A stretch of DNA of 64,000 nucleotides from Brumimicrobium sp964585545 (GTDB lineage: Bacteria > Bacteroidota > Bacteroidia > Flavobacteriales_D > Crocinitomicaceae), in the NCBI GenBank assembly GCA_964585545.1, contig CAZPDT010000012.1, forward strand, positions 46,354 through 110,353, given 5' to 3'. Under the pieces are notes generated by a model. The model worked only from the letters and a program-made list of their open reading frames with translations. It ran no database searches and was not told the origin of the DNA. Positions 1-8,694 of this stretch are shown here, one piece after another. How positions within the stretch are numbered: position 1 is the stretch's first letter; each line of letters begins with the position of its first letter. Position numbers and translations under genes: made by a program.

Positions 1-134
1 TGTCTACCATTTTTTTTTAAAGAAAACACCTATTCAGTACGTTCTAATTCCAAAGTTAATAGTTTATGACTGATTTAACTCGAAAAACAGATAAAATTCA
101 CGTTTAAATTCAAAAAATAGATGTACGGCAGAAA

Positions 135-1658
135 TTATTCTCCTTCTTTTATAAAACGTACAATTTTTTCAATAAATGGATAAGCAATATTGTCTTCAAT
201 TATATCGGGAATAACCGTTCCCAATTCAGTTATTATCTCTTTACTTTGAGAGGAAAGTTGATCAAATTTATCCAAATGTCTAATGGCTTGATAAATAGCG
301 ATTAATTCAACTCCTAAAACTTCAAATGCATTGTCAATGGTTTGACTCGTAATCTGTGCTGCATTCGTGCCCATACTAACGATATCTTGATTGTCATTAT
401 TGCAAGGAATTGAATGTACATACATTGAATTGGAAAGCATTTGGTTTTCAGCCGTCGTTGATGTTGCCGTAAATTGCATTCCTTGTACACCATAGTTTAA
501 TCCCAACTTCCCACGTGTCACAAAAGGAGGAAGAATATCGTTGATCTTATGATTCAACAAGAAATTAAGTTGTCTTTCTGCCAGCATAGACATTCTGGTG
601 ACCACCAACTTCAATTTATCCATTTCAAGGGAGATGTAATCCCCATGAAAATTCCCGCCATGAAAAACAAGTCCTTCGTCATTGTCTATAATTGGGTTGT
701 CGTTGGCAGAATTCAATTCATTTTCCAATACTTTTCCAGTATTTTCAAGTGTATCATAAACAGGTCCTAATATCTGTGGCACACAACGAATGGAGTAATA
801 TTCCTGGACTTTTTCTTGAAATATTTCTTCATTTCGTGTGCCATTATAAAGGTGTTCTTCCCTGCTTTTAGTCAATTGACTATCCTGTAAATGGTCTCGC
901 ATTTTTTGGGCAATTTTAGATTGACCATCATGCAGTTTAACACTGTTCAATTCCTTTGAGAAGTGATCATCATAGGTTTCGACAAGTTCATTAATTAAAA
1001 TTGAAGCATACAAAGACCATTTTAATACATTTGAGGCATTGTGATGATTCACAAGTCCAATCCCAGTCATCGCAGAGGTTCCATTAATGAGAGCCAATCC
1101 CTCTCTAATTTTTACTTCAATAGGTTGAATGCCTTCTTTTTCAAAAACAGCAGCAGTACTTTGTCTTTTTCCTTTGTAAATCACTTCACCTTCTCCTATT
1201 AAAGCAAGGGCGATATGAGACAATTGCACCAAGTCTCCACTTGCACCTACTCCACCGTGTTTAAATATGATGGGATAAATTTCCTTATTGATTAATGTTG
1301 ATAAAACATTAACAACACTAGAATTTACACCTGATTTTACTTGACAAATTGAGTTCAGTCTTGCAATCATTGTTGCCCGTATATGTTTTACCGGCATTAT
1401 TTGACCCGTACCTGAAGCATGACTGCGAATAAGGTTATATTGAAGCTGGATTCTGTCTTTATCTGGAACACGGTATTGCGCCATTGGTCCAAAGCCTGTA
1501 TTGACTCCGTAGATTACTTTGTCCGCTGAAAATTCGGTGAGGAATGCGTGATTTTCATCGATTCGACCCATTAACGAATCGGTCATAGAAATAGGTTCTT
1601 TTCCATTAACAATTTTAATAAAATCCCCCTTATTTAAAAATTTGTTTAATAAAATCAT
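135..1658 (-). CDS. Tyrosine ammonia-lyase (HAL/PAL family), flexirubin starter supply
   Basis: This 507-residue protein belongs to the aromatic amino acid lyase family, whose members deaminate His, Phe or Tyr using a self-formed MIO cofactor. The MIO triad Ala-Ser-Gly lies at residues 139-141 (GGVGASGDL). The catalytic Tyr50 is in YGVNTGFG and His80 in IRSHASG. The sequence closely resembles, from memory, the Flavobacterium johnsoniae tyrosine ammonia-lyase (shared GVNTGFGPMAQYR and GGNFHGDYISLEMDKLK), so p-coumarate for the aryl-polyene head is the expected product. The ATG start aligns with that enzyme. The gene diverges from the pigment operon at 1738; the 79-bp gap carries promoters for both. 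A minus-strand -7 box TATATTTG lies at 1701-1708. A true histidase (HutH) is less likely because no histidine-degradation genes are nearby. Confidence 0.9.
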   Translation of the reverse strand: MILLNKFLNKGDFIKIVNGKEPISMTDSLMGRIDENHAFLTEFSADKVIYGVNTGFGPMAQYRVPDKDRIQLQYNLIRSHASGTGQIMPVKHIRATMIARLNSICQVKSGVNSSVVNVLSTLINKEIYPIIFKHGGVGASGDLVQLSHIALALIGEGEVIYKGKRQSTAAVFEKEGIQPIEVKIREGLALINGTSAMTGIGLVNHHNASNVLKWSLYASILINELVETYDDHFSKELNSVKLHDGQSKIAQKMRDHLQDSQLTKSREEHLYNGTRNEEIFQEKVQEYYSIRCVPQILGPVYDTLENTGKVLENELNSANDNPIIDNDEGLVFHGGNFHGDYISLEMDKLKLVVTRMSMLAERQLNFLLNHKINDILPPFVTRGKLGLNYGVQGMQFTATSTTAENQMLSNSMYVHSIPCNNDNQDIVSMGTNAAQITSQTIDNAFEVLGVELIAIYQAIRHLDKFDQLSSQSKEIITELGTVIPDIIEDNIAYPFIEKIVRFIKEGE

Positions 1659-1663
1659 TTAGA

Positions 1664-1671
1664 TATCTTTG
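1664..1671 (+). promoter_or_regulatory. Bacteroidota-type promoter for the plus-strand pigment operon
   Basis: TTTG at 1641-1644, a 19-bp spacer, then TATCTTTG at 1664-1671 match the TTTG-N19-TAnnTTTG consensus perfectly. Transcription would start near 1676, giving a leader of about 60 nt before the ATG at 1738. The -33 and spacer region lies over the first codons of the divergent lyase gene. Confidence 0.75.
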
Positions 1672-1700
1672 TTTAACATTTGCTTGGCAATTAGCGCCTG

Positions 1701-1708
1701 CAAATATA
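1701..1708 (-). promoter_or_regulatory. -7 element of the ammonia-lyase promoter
   Basis: TATATTTG on the minus strand matches TAnnTTTG. No TTTG is seen at the right distance upstream, so only the -7 half is supported. The predicted leader is about 35-40 nt. Confidence 0.5.
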
Positions 1709-1737
1709 AAAATGATTTTATTAAAATTATAGTATAT

Positions 1738-2967
1738 ATGGAAGAAGTTGATGTACTCATAATTGGAGCAGGCCCTTCGGGTTGTGTAGCCTCTGCCTAC
1801 CTCAATAAACAAGGTAAAAGTGTACGTGTCGTTGAAAAAGCAAAATTCCCACGTCCTGTCATAGGCGAAAGTTTTATTCCTAAAGTAATGGATAACTTTG
1901 ACGAAGTAGGCATGGTGCCTGCAATAGAGAATGCAGGTTTTGAAATCAAAACAGGATCGCGGTTTATTAAAGGAGACCAAACCTGTCTATTTGAATTTAA
2001 CAACAAATTTGGAGAAGGTTGGGACTATGCTTATCAGGTTCCACGTGCTGATTTTGACTTAGTTATAGCAAATGAAACACAACGACAGGGTGTTGATATC
2101 GAATTTGAATGCGAAGCAATTGCCGTAGCCTTTGAAGACAATATGTCAATTACTACAGTTCGAGATAAAGAAGGGAATAAAAAGCAAATTAAATCAAAAT
2201 TTATAGTTGACTCCAGTGGTTATGGACGCGTGCTCCCTAAATTAATGGACATAGATGCACCTTCAAAGGTTACAGGAAACTCATCTATTTTTGTACATAC
2301 AAAAGACATTAACCAACCTGAAGGGCCAGAGGGAAAACAAATTACTTTTGATATTTTAGACACGACAATGTGGTTTTGGGTAATTCCTTTTTCAAATGGA
2401 GTAACAAGTTTAGGGATTGTTGGTCCAACAGAAAGAATTGATGCCCTTTCCAAAAATGGGGATACCGAAGAAGCCATGAGAGCAGCTATTGCTCGGTCTG
2501 ACCATTATAAAGAACGGTTTATTGATAATGATTTTCTTTTTCAACCTGTAATGAAAAGAAATTACTCTTGTTCGGTTAGTAAATTGTATGGCAAAGGATT
2601 TGTATTGACAGGAAACAGTGCTGAGTTTTTAGATCCTGTATTTTCCTCAGGTGTGGCATTGGCTACAGAGTCTTCATTAAAAGCTGCGAAATTAATTGTT
2701 CGTGAATTGAATGGAGAGAAGGTGAATTGGGAAACAGAATACAAAGATTATATAAAGAAAGGTGTTGAGGTTTTTGAAACGTATGTCAATGAGTTTTACA
2801 ATGGAAATCTCCAAAAACTGTTCTTCTATGAACCTGTAAATTGGGACATCAGAAGGAAAATTTGTGCGGTTCTAGCAGGATATGTATGGAATGACGAGAA
2901 TCCATTTGTGAAAAAGCACCACAACGTGATTAAAAATTTAGCCTATACAATTGAAAATAATACTTAG
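1738..2967 (+). CDS. Flavin-dependent halogenase-like FAD oxidoreductase
   Basis: This 409-residue protein has an N-terminal FAD-binding GxGxxG at residues 10-15. Two motifs characteristic of flavin-dependent halogenases are present: WxWxIP at residues 212-217 (WFWVIP) and FxxPxxSxG at residues 297-305 (FLDPVFSSG). The segment FPRPVIGES is also typical of this family. It probably halogenates or hydroxylates the phenolic end of the flexirubin; chlorinated flexirubins are known. A lysine in GFEIK could be the catalytic one, but this cannot be settled by eye. I use the ATG at 1738 rather than the in-frame ATG at 1669: the finger motif then starts at residue 10 and a good promoter lies just upstream. 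It is the first gene of the plus operon. Confidence 0.8.
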   Translation: MEEVDVLIIGAGPSGCVASAYLNKQGKSVRVVEKAKFPRPVIGESFIPKVMDNFDEVGMVPAIENAGFEIKTGSRFIKGDQTCLFEFNNKFGEGWDYAYQVPRADFDLVIANETQRQGVDIEFECEAIAVAFEDNMSITTVRDKEGNKKQIKSKFIVDSSGYGRVLPKLMDIDAPSKVTGNSSIFVHTKDINQPEGPEGKQITFDILDTTMWFWVIPFSNGVTSLGIVGPTERIDALSKNGDTEEAMRAAIARSDHYKERFIDNDFLFQPVMKRNYSCSVSKLYGKGFVLTGNSAEFLDPVFSSGVALATESSLKAAKLIVRELNGEKVNWETEYKDYIKKGVEVFETYVNEFYNGNLQKLFFYEPVNWDIRRKICAVLAGYVWNDENPFVKKHHNVIKNLAYTIENNT

Positions 2968-2997
2968 TTTTATATTTTAATATACTTAAAAAAGAAG

Positions 2998-3366
2998 ATG
3001 CTGTTAAAAAACTTTTATCAATTAAAAACGATTCATCATATTGAGGGTGACGAATATGAAGCGTTTATTCGACTCAACAAAGACCACGACATATTTAAAG
3101 GGCATTTCCCAGGAAATCCTGTTGCACCAGGTGTTTGTATGATGCAAATATTAAAAGAAATAACGGCAGAGATTGTAGATAAGAAGCTGGTTATGAAACA
3201 GTCCTCTAATATTAAGTTCATGTCTCTAATTAACCCTGAGAAAACACCTGAAATCAAGTTCAACATTGTTCTAAAAAATGAAGATGATACAATTGTCGTA
3301 AAAAATATATGTTATTTCAACGATACAGTTGCCCTCAAGGCGGGTGTAAAATACACAATTCTATAA
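2998..3366 (+). CDS. FabZ-like 3-hydroxyacyl-ACP dehydratase (hotdog fold)
   Basis: This 122-residue hotdog protein carries the FabZ signature around His36 (FKGHFPGNPVAPGV), the catalytic histidine of beta-hydroxyacyl-ACP dehydratases. The position that is usually Glu later in the active-site helix reads MMQILKE here, so the acidic partner is shifted or replaced. It would dehydrate the 3-hydroxyacyl-ACP intermediates to build the conjugated polyene, like ApeI in proteobacterial aryl-polyene clusters. It lies 30 bp after the halogenase-like gene and 3 bp before the next gene, so co-transcription is very likely. Confidence 0.8.
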   Translation: MLLKNFYQLKTIHHIEGDEYEAFIRLNKDHDIFKGHFPGNPVAPGVCMMQILKEITAEIVDKKLVMKQSSNIKFMSLINPEKTPEIKFNIVLKNEDDTIVVKNICYFNDTVALKAGVKYTIL

Positions 3367-3369
3367 ATT

Positions 3370-3855
3370 ATGAAAGTAATTGCAACTCTATTAATATCGT
3401 TTTTGCTAATCAACGGTTCGACTATTGAAAAAGTTCGAGAAGCATTCCAAAATGCTGAAAAGACAATGAAAGATGCCACTGCTTTCAATAAATTAATGTC
3501 TAAGAAACTCGACATTGATGACAACTTAAAAATTGCCTATTACGGTGCATCAGAAACGATGATGGCAAAACATGGAGGCTCAATTGCCGAAAGAGTAGCA
3601 CTTTTTAAGTCGGGTAAGAAGTACATCGAAATTGCAGTTAAAAACAGTCCGTCAAACATTGAAATTCGTTTGGTTCGATTGATGATTCAGCACAATGCAC
3701 CATCAATATTGGGTTATCATAATGATATAGAAAAGGATAAAGCTTTTATAATTAAACATTTTCACAGTGCATCACCCAGTTTGAAAGCATACATCAAAAG
3801 CATAGCAAAAGGCACTGATGTCTTTACCTCTGATGAAAAGCAAAGACTTAAGTAA
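3370..3855 (+). CDS. Small exported protein of the pigment locus, function unknown
   Basis: This is a 161-residue protein with a short hydrophobic N-terminus (VIATLLISFLLING) that looks like a signal peptide or anchor. The rest is helical and charged, with no motif I recognise. It sits 3 bp after the dehydratase and 5 bp before the glycosyltransferase, inside the pigment operon. A periplasmic accessory role in export is an inference from position only. Confidence 0.6.
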   Translation: MKVIATLLISFLLINGSTIEKVREAFQNAEKTMKDATAFNKLMSKKLDIDDNLKIAYYGASETMMAKHGGSIAERVALFKSGKKYIEIAVKNSPSNIEIRLVRLMIQHNAPSILGYHNDIEKDKAFIIKHFHSASPSLKAYIKSIAKGTDVFTSDEKQRLK

Positions 3856-3860
3856 CTAAA

Positions 3861-5030
3861 ATGAACAACGGAAATGCCTTGAATGACTTATACTGTGTGA
3901 TTGTCCCCACGTATAACAACGAAAAAACATTAAAAAGGGTAATTGAAGGCGTTTTAGAACATATTCCGCCCGAATCATTAATTGTTGTAAATGATGGCTC
4001 TACTGATGCTACACCCACAATTTTAAAGCCTTATACTCAAATCTATCAAATTCATTTTACCCAAAACAAAGGGAAAGGATTTGCACTGCGCAAAGCATTC
4101 AAAAAAGCTTTAGAACTCGGTTTTACACATGCCATTACAATCGACTCCGACGGTCAGCATTTCCATGACGATATTCCATCTTTTATAAATTGTTCTAAAA
4201 AGGCACCACGTACCTTATTTATCGGAGCGCGAAACATGAATCAAGAAGGTGTTCCCGCTAAAAGTAGTTTTGGCAATAAGTTTTCTAACTTTTGGTTCTG
4301 GTTTGAAACAGGGATAAAGTTAAAAGACACCCAATCAGGATTTCGGCTCTACCCTATTTCCATCATGCCAAAAAAATGGTTTTCCTATAAATTTGAATTT
4401 GAAATTGAGGCTATAGTACGTTCCTCTTGGAAAGGGATCCCAGTCAAAAACATTCCCATTCAAATCAAATACGATGCAAGCGAAAGGGTGAGTCATTTTC
4501 GACCTTTTATGGATTTCACGCGAATCAGTATCCTCAATACGATATTGGTATTGATAACACTGTTTTATATTTTACCCCGAACATTTTTTAGACGTTTCCA
4601 AAAAAAAAGTCTTCGTGAATTTATAAAAGAAGATATTTTAGGAAGTAATGATACGCCCAAAGTAAAAGCTTTTTCTTTGGCACTTGGTGTTTTTATTGGC
4701 ATTGTTCCGATATGGGGATTTCAAACTGCAGTGGTACTTTTTCTTGCTGTTGCCTTTCGCCTCAACAAAGCGCTTGCATTTGCGGGATCCAACATAAGTA
4801 TTCCGCCTATGATTCCTATTATCGTTATTTCAGCGCTACAAATTGGTGGCTTTGTACTCAACAGTGAAATCAAAAGCGAAACGGTGTTTTCTATTCATAA
4901 TTTTAAAGCTTATTTGTTTGAATATCTTATTGGGAGCTTAATTCTCGCTATATTTGCAGCACTAATTACTGGTCTATTGAGTTATGTTTTAATTCTTAAA
5001 TTTAAAAAGAAGAGAAAACGGAATGGATAA
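3861..5030 (+). CDS. Family 2 glycosyltransferase with C-terminal DUF2062 membrane domain
   Basis: The protein has 389 residues. The N-terminal half is a GT-A glycosyltransferase 2 domain: VPTYNNE near residue 15, NDGSTD at 44-49, and the metal-binding DSD at 95-97. Residues of about 255-375 form a DUF2062 membrane domain (KAFSLALGVFIGIVPIWGF and a following hydrophobic pair). GT2 proteins of this kind are standard members of aryl-polyene and flexirubin loci (ApeJ-like), but the acceptor is not established. The C-terminus is rich in Lys/Arg. The stop overlaps the start of the MMPL gene by 8 nt. Confidence 0.8.
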   Translation: MNNGNALNDLYCVIVPTYNNEKTLKRVIEGVLEHIPPESLIVVNDGSTDATPTILKPYTQIYQIHFTQNKGKGFALRKAFKKALELGFTHAITIDSDGQHFHDDIPSFINCSKKAPRTLFIGARNMNQEGVPAKSSFGNKFSNFWFWFETGIKLKDTQSGFRLYPISIMPKKWFSYKFEFEIEAIVRSSWKGIPVKNIPIQIKYDASERVSHFRPFMDFTRISILNTILVLITLFYILPRTFFRRFQKKSLREFIKEDILGSNDTPKVKAFSLALGVFIGIVPIWGFQTAVVLFLAVAFRLNKALAFAGSNISIPPMIPIIVISALQIGGFVLNSEIKSETVFSIHNFKAYLFEYLIGSLILAIFAALITGLLSYVLILKFKKKRKRNG

Positions 5031-8000
5031 TGTCTTTACAACCATTTATTACAATATAAAAAAGTGGAGAATAGGTTTCTTTATTCTTGTTCTGGCTTTT
5101 CTATCTGCCTGTATATTTTTGATTTCTCATATTAATTTTGATGAAGACATAACGAACATTCTTCCTAAAGAGAACAGAAATGAAGCCCTGGGCAAAGTCT
5201 TTCAGCAACTGGATTTTTCTGATAAAATAACTGTGATGGTCAATGCAGAGACGGATTCTGCAAAGTTTAAACTTCCAAATATTGCCCAAACATTTCTCGA
5301 TTCTCTGTCCAAGGACAGTGTTTATTATCAATCCATACAAGGGGAAGTGGATGGTTCTCAAATTGATGAAACTTTTTCATTTGTCTACAACAACTTGCCC
5401 CTGTTTTTAGATGAGAAAGATTATCAAAAAATAGAAAATAGACTGACAAAAGACAGTATTGAACAAAGAACACAAGATAATTATAAAACTTTGATTTCGC
5501 CCACAGGAATGGTTGCCCGCAACTTTATCCTGAAAGACCCTTTGGGTTTCTCTTTTATTGGCTTAAAGAAATTAAGAGCAATGGGTGTTTCTAAAAATTT
5601 CATCATCAACAATGGTTATGTTTCTACACCTGATAGTTCTACCATATTGCTTTTCATCACACCAACCTTCGAAGGTACAGACACCAAGAAGAATGAAAAA
5701 TTTGTGCATCAATTGTATGCTCTTCAAAACACGATTAAAGCACAGTTTAAAGGACAAGCACATATTACTTATTTTGGTTCTCCCTTTATAGCTCTTGCAA
5801 ATGCCAACCAAATTAAATCTGACATTCAAACAACTGTTGTCTTGGCCATTGCGGTCCTTATGCTTATCTTAATAGTGTTTTATAAACGTTTATACATCCC
5901 TTTTATTCTGTTTCTTCCCGCTATTTGTGGAGCGACATTAGCCTTAACAATTCTTTATTTAATTCATCCTACAATTTCAGCCATTTCAATCAGTATTGGC
6001 GCTATATTGCTTGGTGTTACGCTTGATTACTCTATCCACATAATTACCCATTATCGAGAACACGCTGACATCAAAACCCTTTACAAGAATGTAACCCAAC
6101 CATTATTGAGCTGTAGCCTCACCACAGCAGCAGCATTTTCATGTCTTTTATTGGTTCAATCACAGGTATTGCAAGAACTGGGTATTTTTGCAGCCATCAG
6201 TATTTTGGCCTCTGCATTCTTTGCTTTATTGCTTATCCCCCATTTGTACGTCCCCAAAGAAAAAGAGCAACTCAAAGTAAAATCATCATTTATAGATAAA
6301 ATTGGTGCTTATGCTTTTGAAAAAAACAAATTAATAATTGGTTTCATTTTAGTGGCCATAACCTTAGGTATTTTCACTTTTTCTAAAGTACAATTCAACA
6401 ACAATATTTCCGATTTAAATTATGTTCCCCAAAACATGAAAGTTGCCGAACAAAAACTTGAAGAAATTGGGAGTAAAGGAGAAAAAAGTATATATGTTTC
6501 TGTCTATGGGGACACTCTAAATCAACTTTTAGAAAAAAATACAGCAATTGAGCAACAACTCAATAAACTTAAAAACAATGGTGTAATCAAAGACTATACG
6601 TCTGTAGGTGGATTTGTATTTTCCAAAGAAGACCAAATAAAAAAAATAAAGAAATGGAATACATTCTGGCAACAAACCAGAAAAGACAGCACATTACTTC
6701 GTGTTGACCGTGCCGCACAAGCACTCGGATTTAACGCCAATGCCTTTCAAGGACTCAATACACTTTTAGAAAAAGAGTATCAACCTATATCAATTGCTGA
6801 TTATAAAAATCTTGACCTGCCTTTATTAAAGGAGTCTTTAATTCAAAAAGATGGATTTATTACACTTTCTTCAATTGTACAAACCGACAGTCTCCACCGA
6901 GCAGAAGTAATTCGTGCTTTAGAACAAGACAATGTAATAACCATTGACAGAAAACACTTAAGCGAACAGTTTCTTGGTCAAATTAGAGATGATTTTAAAG
7001 CCTTAATGAACTATGCTTTAATTGTTGTCTTTATCATTTTTATAATCTTTTTCAGGCGAATTGAATTGGCGTTGATGGGGCTTATTCCTATTGTTTTAAC
7101 AGGTGTTGTTACAATGGGTTTTATTTATCTTTTTAACCTAGAATTGAATATATTTAGTCTTATCGTAACTACTTTAGTTATTGGTGTTGGTGTTGACTTT
7201 AGTATATTTATGACAAGTGGTCTTCAGAAATGGTACACGACAGGCAAAAATGAACTTAAGACCTATAGAATTTCAATTGTTCTTGCTGTTTTAACTACTG
7301 TATTATCGATTGGTGTTTTAATATTTGCGAAACATCCAGCATTGCGATCTATTTCATGGATAGCATTAATTGGTATTCTTTCAGCGATGTTCATTACCTT
7401 TTCTTTTTACCCACTACTGTTTAAAGTGTTTATAATGACCCGACCGAAGAAAGGAAAAGCTCCTGTTTCGCTTCGCCTATTTATTTCTGCGGTACTCTCT
7501 TTTGGTTACTTCGGAGCAGGGAGTCTTATCTTGTCTTTAATTGGAATTGTTTTGACCATTTTGCCCATTAAAAAAGAAAAAAGACAAATCTGGTTAAGGA
7601 AAAGAATCGCAAAATTCACAAAATCTGTAATGTACTCGAATTATGGAGTAAATAATAAATTTAAGAATCCGCACAATGAACAATTTAAAAAACCAGCAAT
7701 TATCATTGCGAACCATTCCTCATTTTTGGATACACTTTCTATAGGCTTTCTCCGCACACGATTTATTTTTACAGTCAACAGTTGGGTATACCATTCTCCT
7801 ATTTTTGGCAAAGCGGTACAGTCGGCAGGATATTTCCCTGTTGAAAAGGGAATTGAAGAAGGAAAGGGAGAAATTGTAAAAATGATTAACAAAGGGATAT
7901 CCGTTGTTGTTTTCCCCGAAGGAACAAGGTCTTTAACTGAGGCAATAGCACGGTTCCACAAAGGTGCTTTTGTATTGGCACAGGAGAACAACATTGATAT

Positions 8001-8694
8001 TGTTCCGCTTTATATCCACGGCAATTCAAACTTATTGCCCAAGCGTGATTTTATTATTTTTGACGGTCAGCATACCTTAGAACTTGGAAAACGGATTGAA
8101 TTCAATGAAAACACTGAAAAAATCCGCACCAGAGACCTTACCAAGTCAATAAGTCGGAAATTTAAAGCTCAATTTCAAGCCATCAGGCAACAATTGGAAG
8201 ACGAAAACTATTTTAAGCAAAAAATACAATTGAGCTTCCTTTATAAAACCCAAGACATCATCCGACAATCCCGTGAAGCGTTCAAAACCAACAAAACCCT
8301 TTATCACCAATTGAACCCTCATATTGATAAAAAAGCAAAAATATTGAGGATAGGTAACGATTTAGGAATATGGGACATGATGTTGGTATTGCAACAAGGC
8401 AGCAGAAAAGTGTACAGCTATATTGAAAATCAAGACTTGAGAAATATTGCAAAGCAAAATTATCTAACACATCATCGGGAATTGCATTATCTGGACAAGT
8501 TAGAACCAGTAAAGGCAAGTGTTTTACTCATAACCGCACCGATAGAGAGCGATACAATCTTTGAAATTATCGAAGCAGAAAACTACAACACAATCATCGT
8601 TATTGAAAATTCATTAAATTGTAAACTTATTACTAAATTTGGTTACGAAATACAGCAGGACAACGCTAAATTCAGCATTTTAAACCGCATTTAA
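5023..8694 (+). CDS. MMPL/RND exporter fused to PlsC acyltransferase and a methyltransferase-like tail
   Basis: This is a 1223-residue fusion. Residues about 1-810 form an RND-type MMPL exporter: a TM near 15-37, a periplasmic domain, a TM bundle at about 270-405, a second periplasmic domain and a second TM bundle at about 663-810. Residues about 880-1050 are a PlsC-like acyltransferase with NHSSFLD near 896 (NHx4D) and FPEGTRS near 963. The last 120 residues resemble a Rossmann methyltransferase core with a broken motif I (ILRIGNDLG near 1107). MMPL exporters (ApeM) are part of aryl-polyene loci and are thought to carry the pigment or its lipid carrier across the periplasm. Joining transport and acyl transfer suggests coupling. 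It overlaps the upstream gene and abuts the next. Confidence 0.85.
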   Translation: MDNVFTTIYYNIKKWRIGFFILVLAFLSACIFLISHINFDEDITNILPKENRNEALGKVFQQLDFSDKITVMVNAETDSAKFKLPNIAQTFLDSLSKDSVYYQSIQGEVDGSQIDETFSFVYNNLPLFLDEKDYQKIENRLTKDSIEQRTQDNYKTLISPTGMVARNFILKDPLGFSFIGLKKLRAMGVSKNFIINNGYVSTPDSSTILLFITPTFEGTDTKKNEKFVHQLYALQNTIKAQFKGQAHITYFGSPFIALANANQIKSDIQTTVVLAIAVLMLILIVFYKRLYIPFILFLPAICGATLALTILYLIHPTISAISISIGAILLGVTLDYSIHIITHYREHADIKTLYKNVTQPLLSCSLTTAAAFSCLLLVQSQVLQELGIFAAISILASAFFALLLIPHLYVPKEKEQLKVKSSFIDKIGAYAFEKNKLIIGFILVAITLGIFTFSKVQFNNNISDLNYVPQNMKVAEQKLEEIGSKGEKSIYVSVYGDTLNQLLEKNTAIEQQLNKLKNNGVIKDYTSVGGFVFSKEDQIKKIKKWNTFWQQTRKDSTLLRVDRAAQALGFNANAFQGLNTLLEKEYQPISIADYKNLDLPLLKESLIQKDGFITLSSIVQTDSLHRAEVIRALEQDNVITIDRKHLSEQFLGQIRDDFKALMNYALIVVFIIFIIFFRRIELALMGLIPIVLTGVVTMGFIYLFNLELNIFSLIVTTLVIGVGVDFSIFMTSGLQKWYTTGKNELKTYRISIVLAVLTTVLSIGVLIFAKHPALRSISWIALIGILSAMFITFSFYPLLFKVFIMTRPKKGKAPVSLRLFISAVLSFGYFGAGSLILSLIGIVLTILPIKKEKRQIWLRKRIAKFTKSVMYSNYGVNNKFKNPHNEQFKKPAIIIANHSSFLDTLSIGFLRTRFIFTVNSWVYHSPIFGKAVQSAGYFPVEKGIEEGKGEIVKMINKGISVVVFPEGTRSLTEAIARFHKGAFVLAQENNIDIVPLYIHGNSNLLPKRDFIIFDGQHTLELGKRIEFNENTEKIRTRDLTKSISRKFKAQFQAIRQQLEDENYFKQKIQLSFLYKTQDIIRQSREAFKTNKTLYHQLNPHIDKKAKILRIGNDLGIWDMMLVLQQGSRKVYSYIENQDLRNIAKQNYLTHHRELHYLDKLEPVKASVLLITAPIESDTIFEIIEAENYNTIIVIENSLNCKLITKFGYEIQQDNAKFSILNRI

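Noticed and set aside
1..134. Possible further gene or terminator left of the lyase
   Set aside because: Only AT-rich sequence with a T-run near position 10 is seen; no stem could be built with confidence.
1630..1980. Open frame of 116 codons on the minus strand
   Set aside because: It overlaps the lyase start, both divergent promoters and the start of the halogenase-like gene; composition is Phe/Tyr/Asn-rich, typical of non-coding AT-rich frames.
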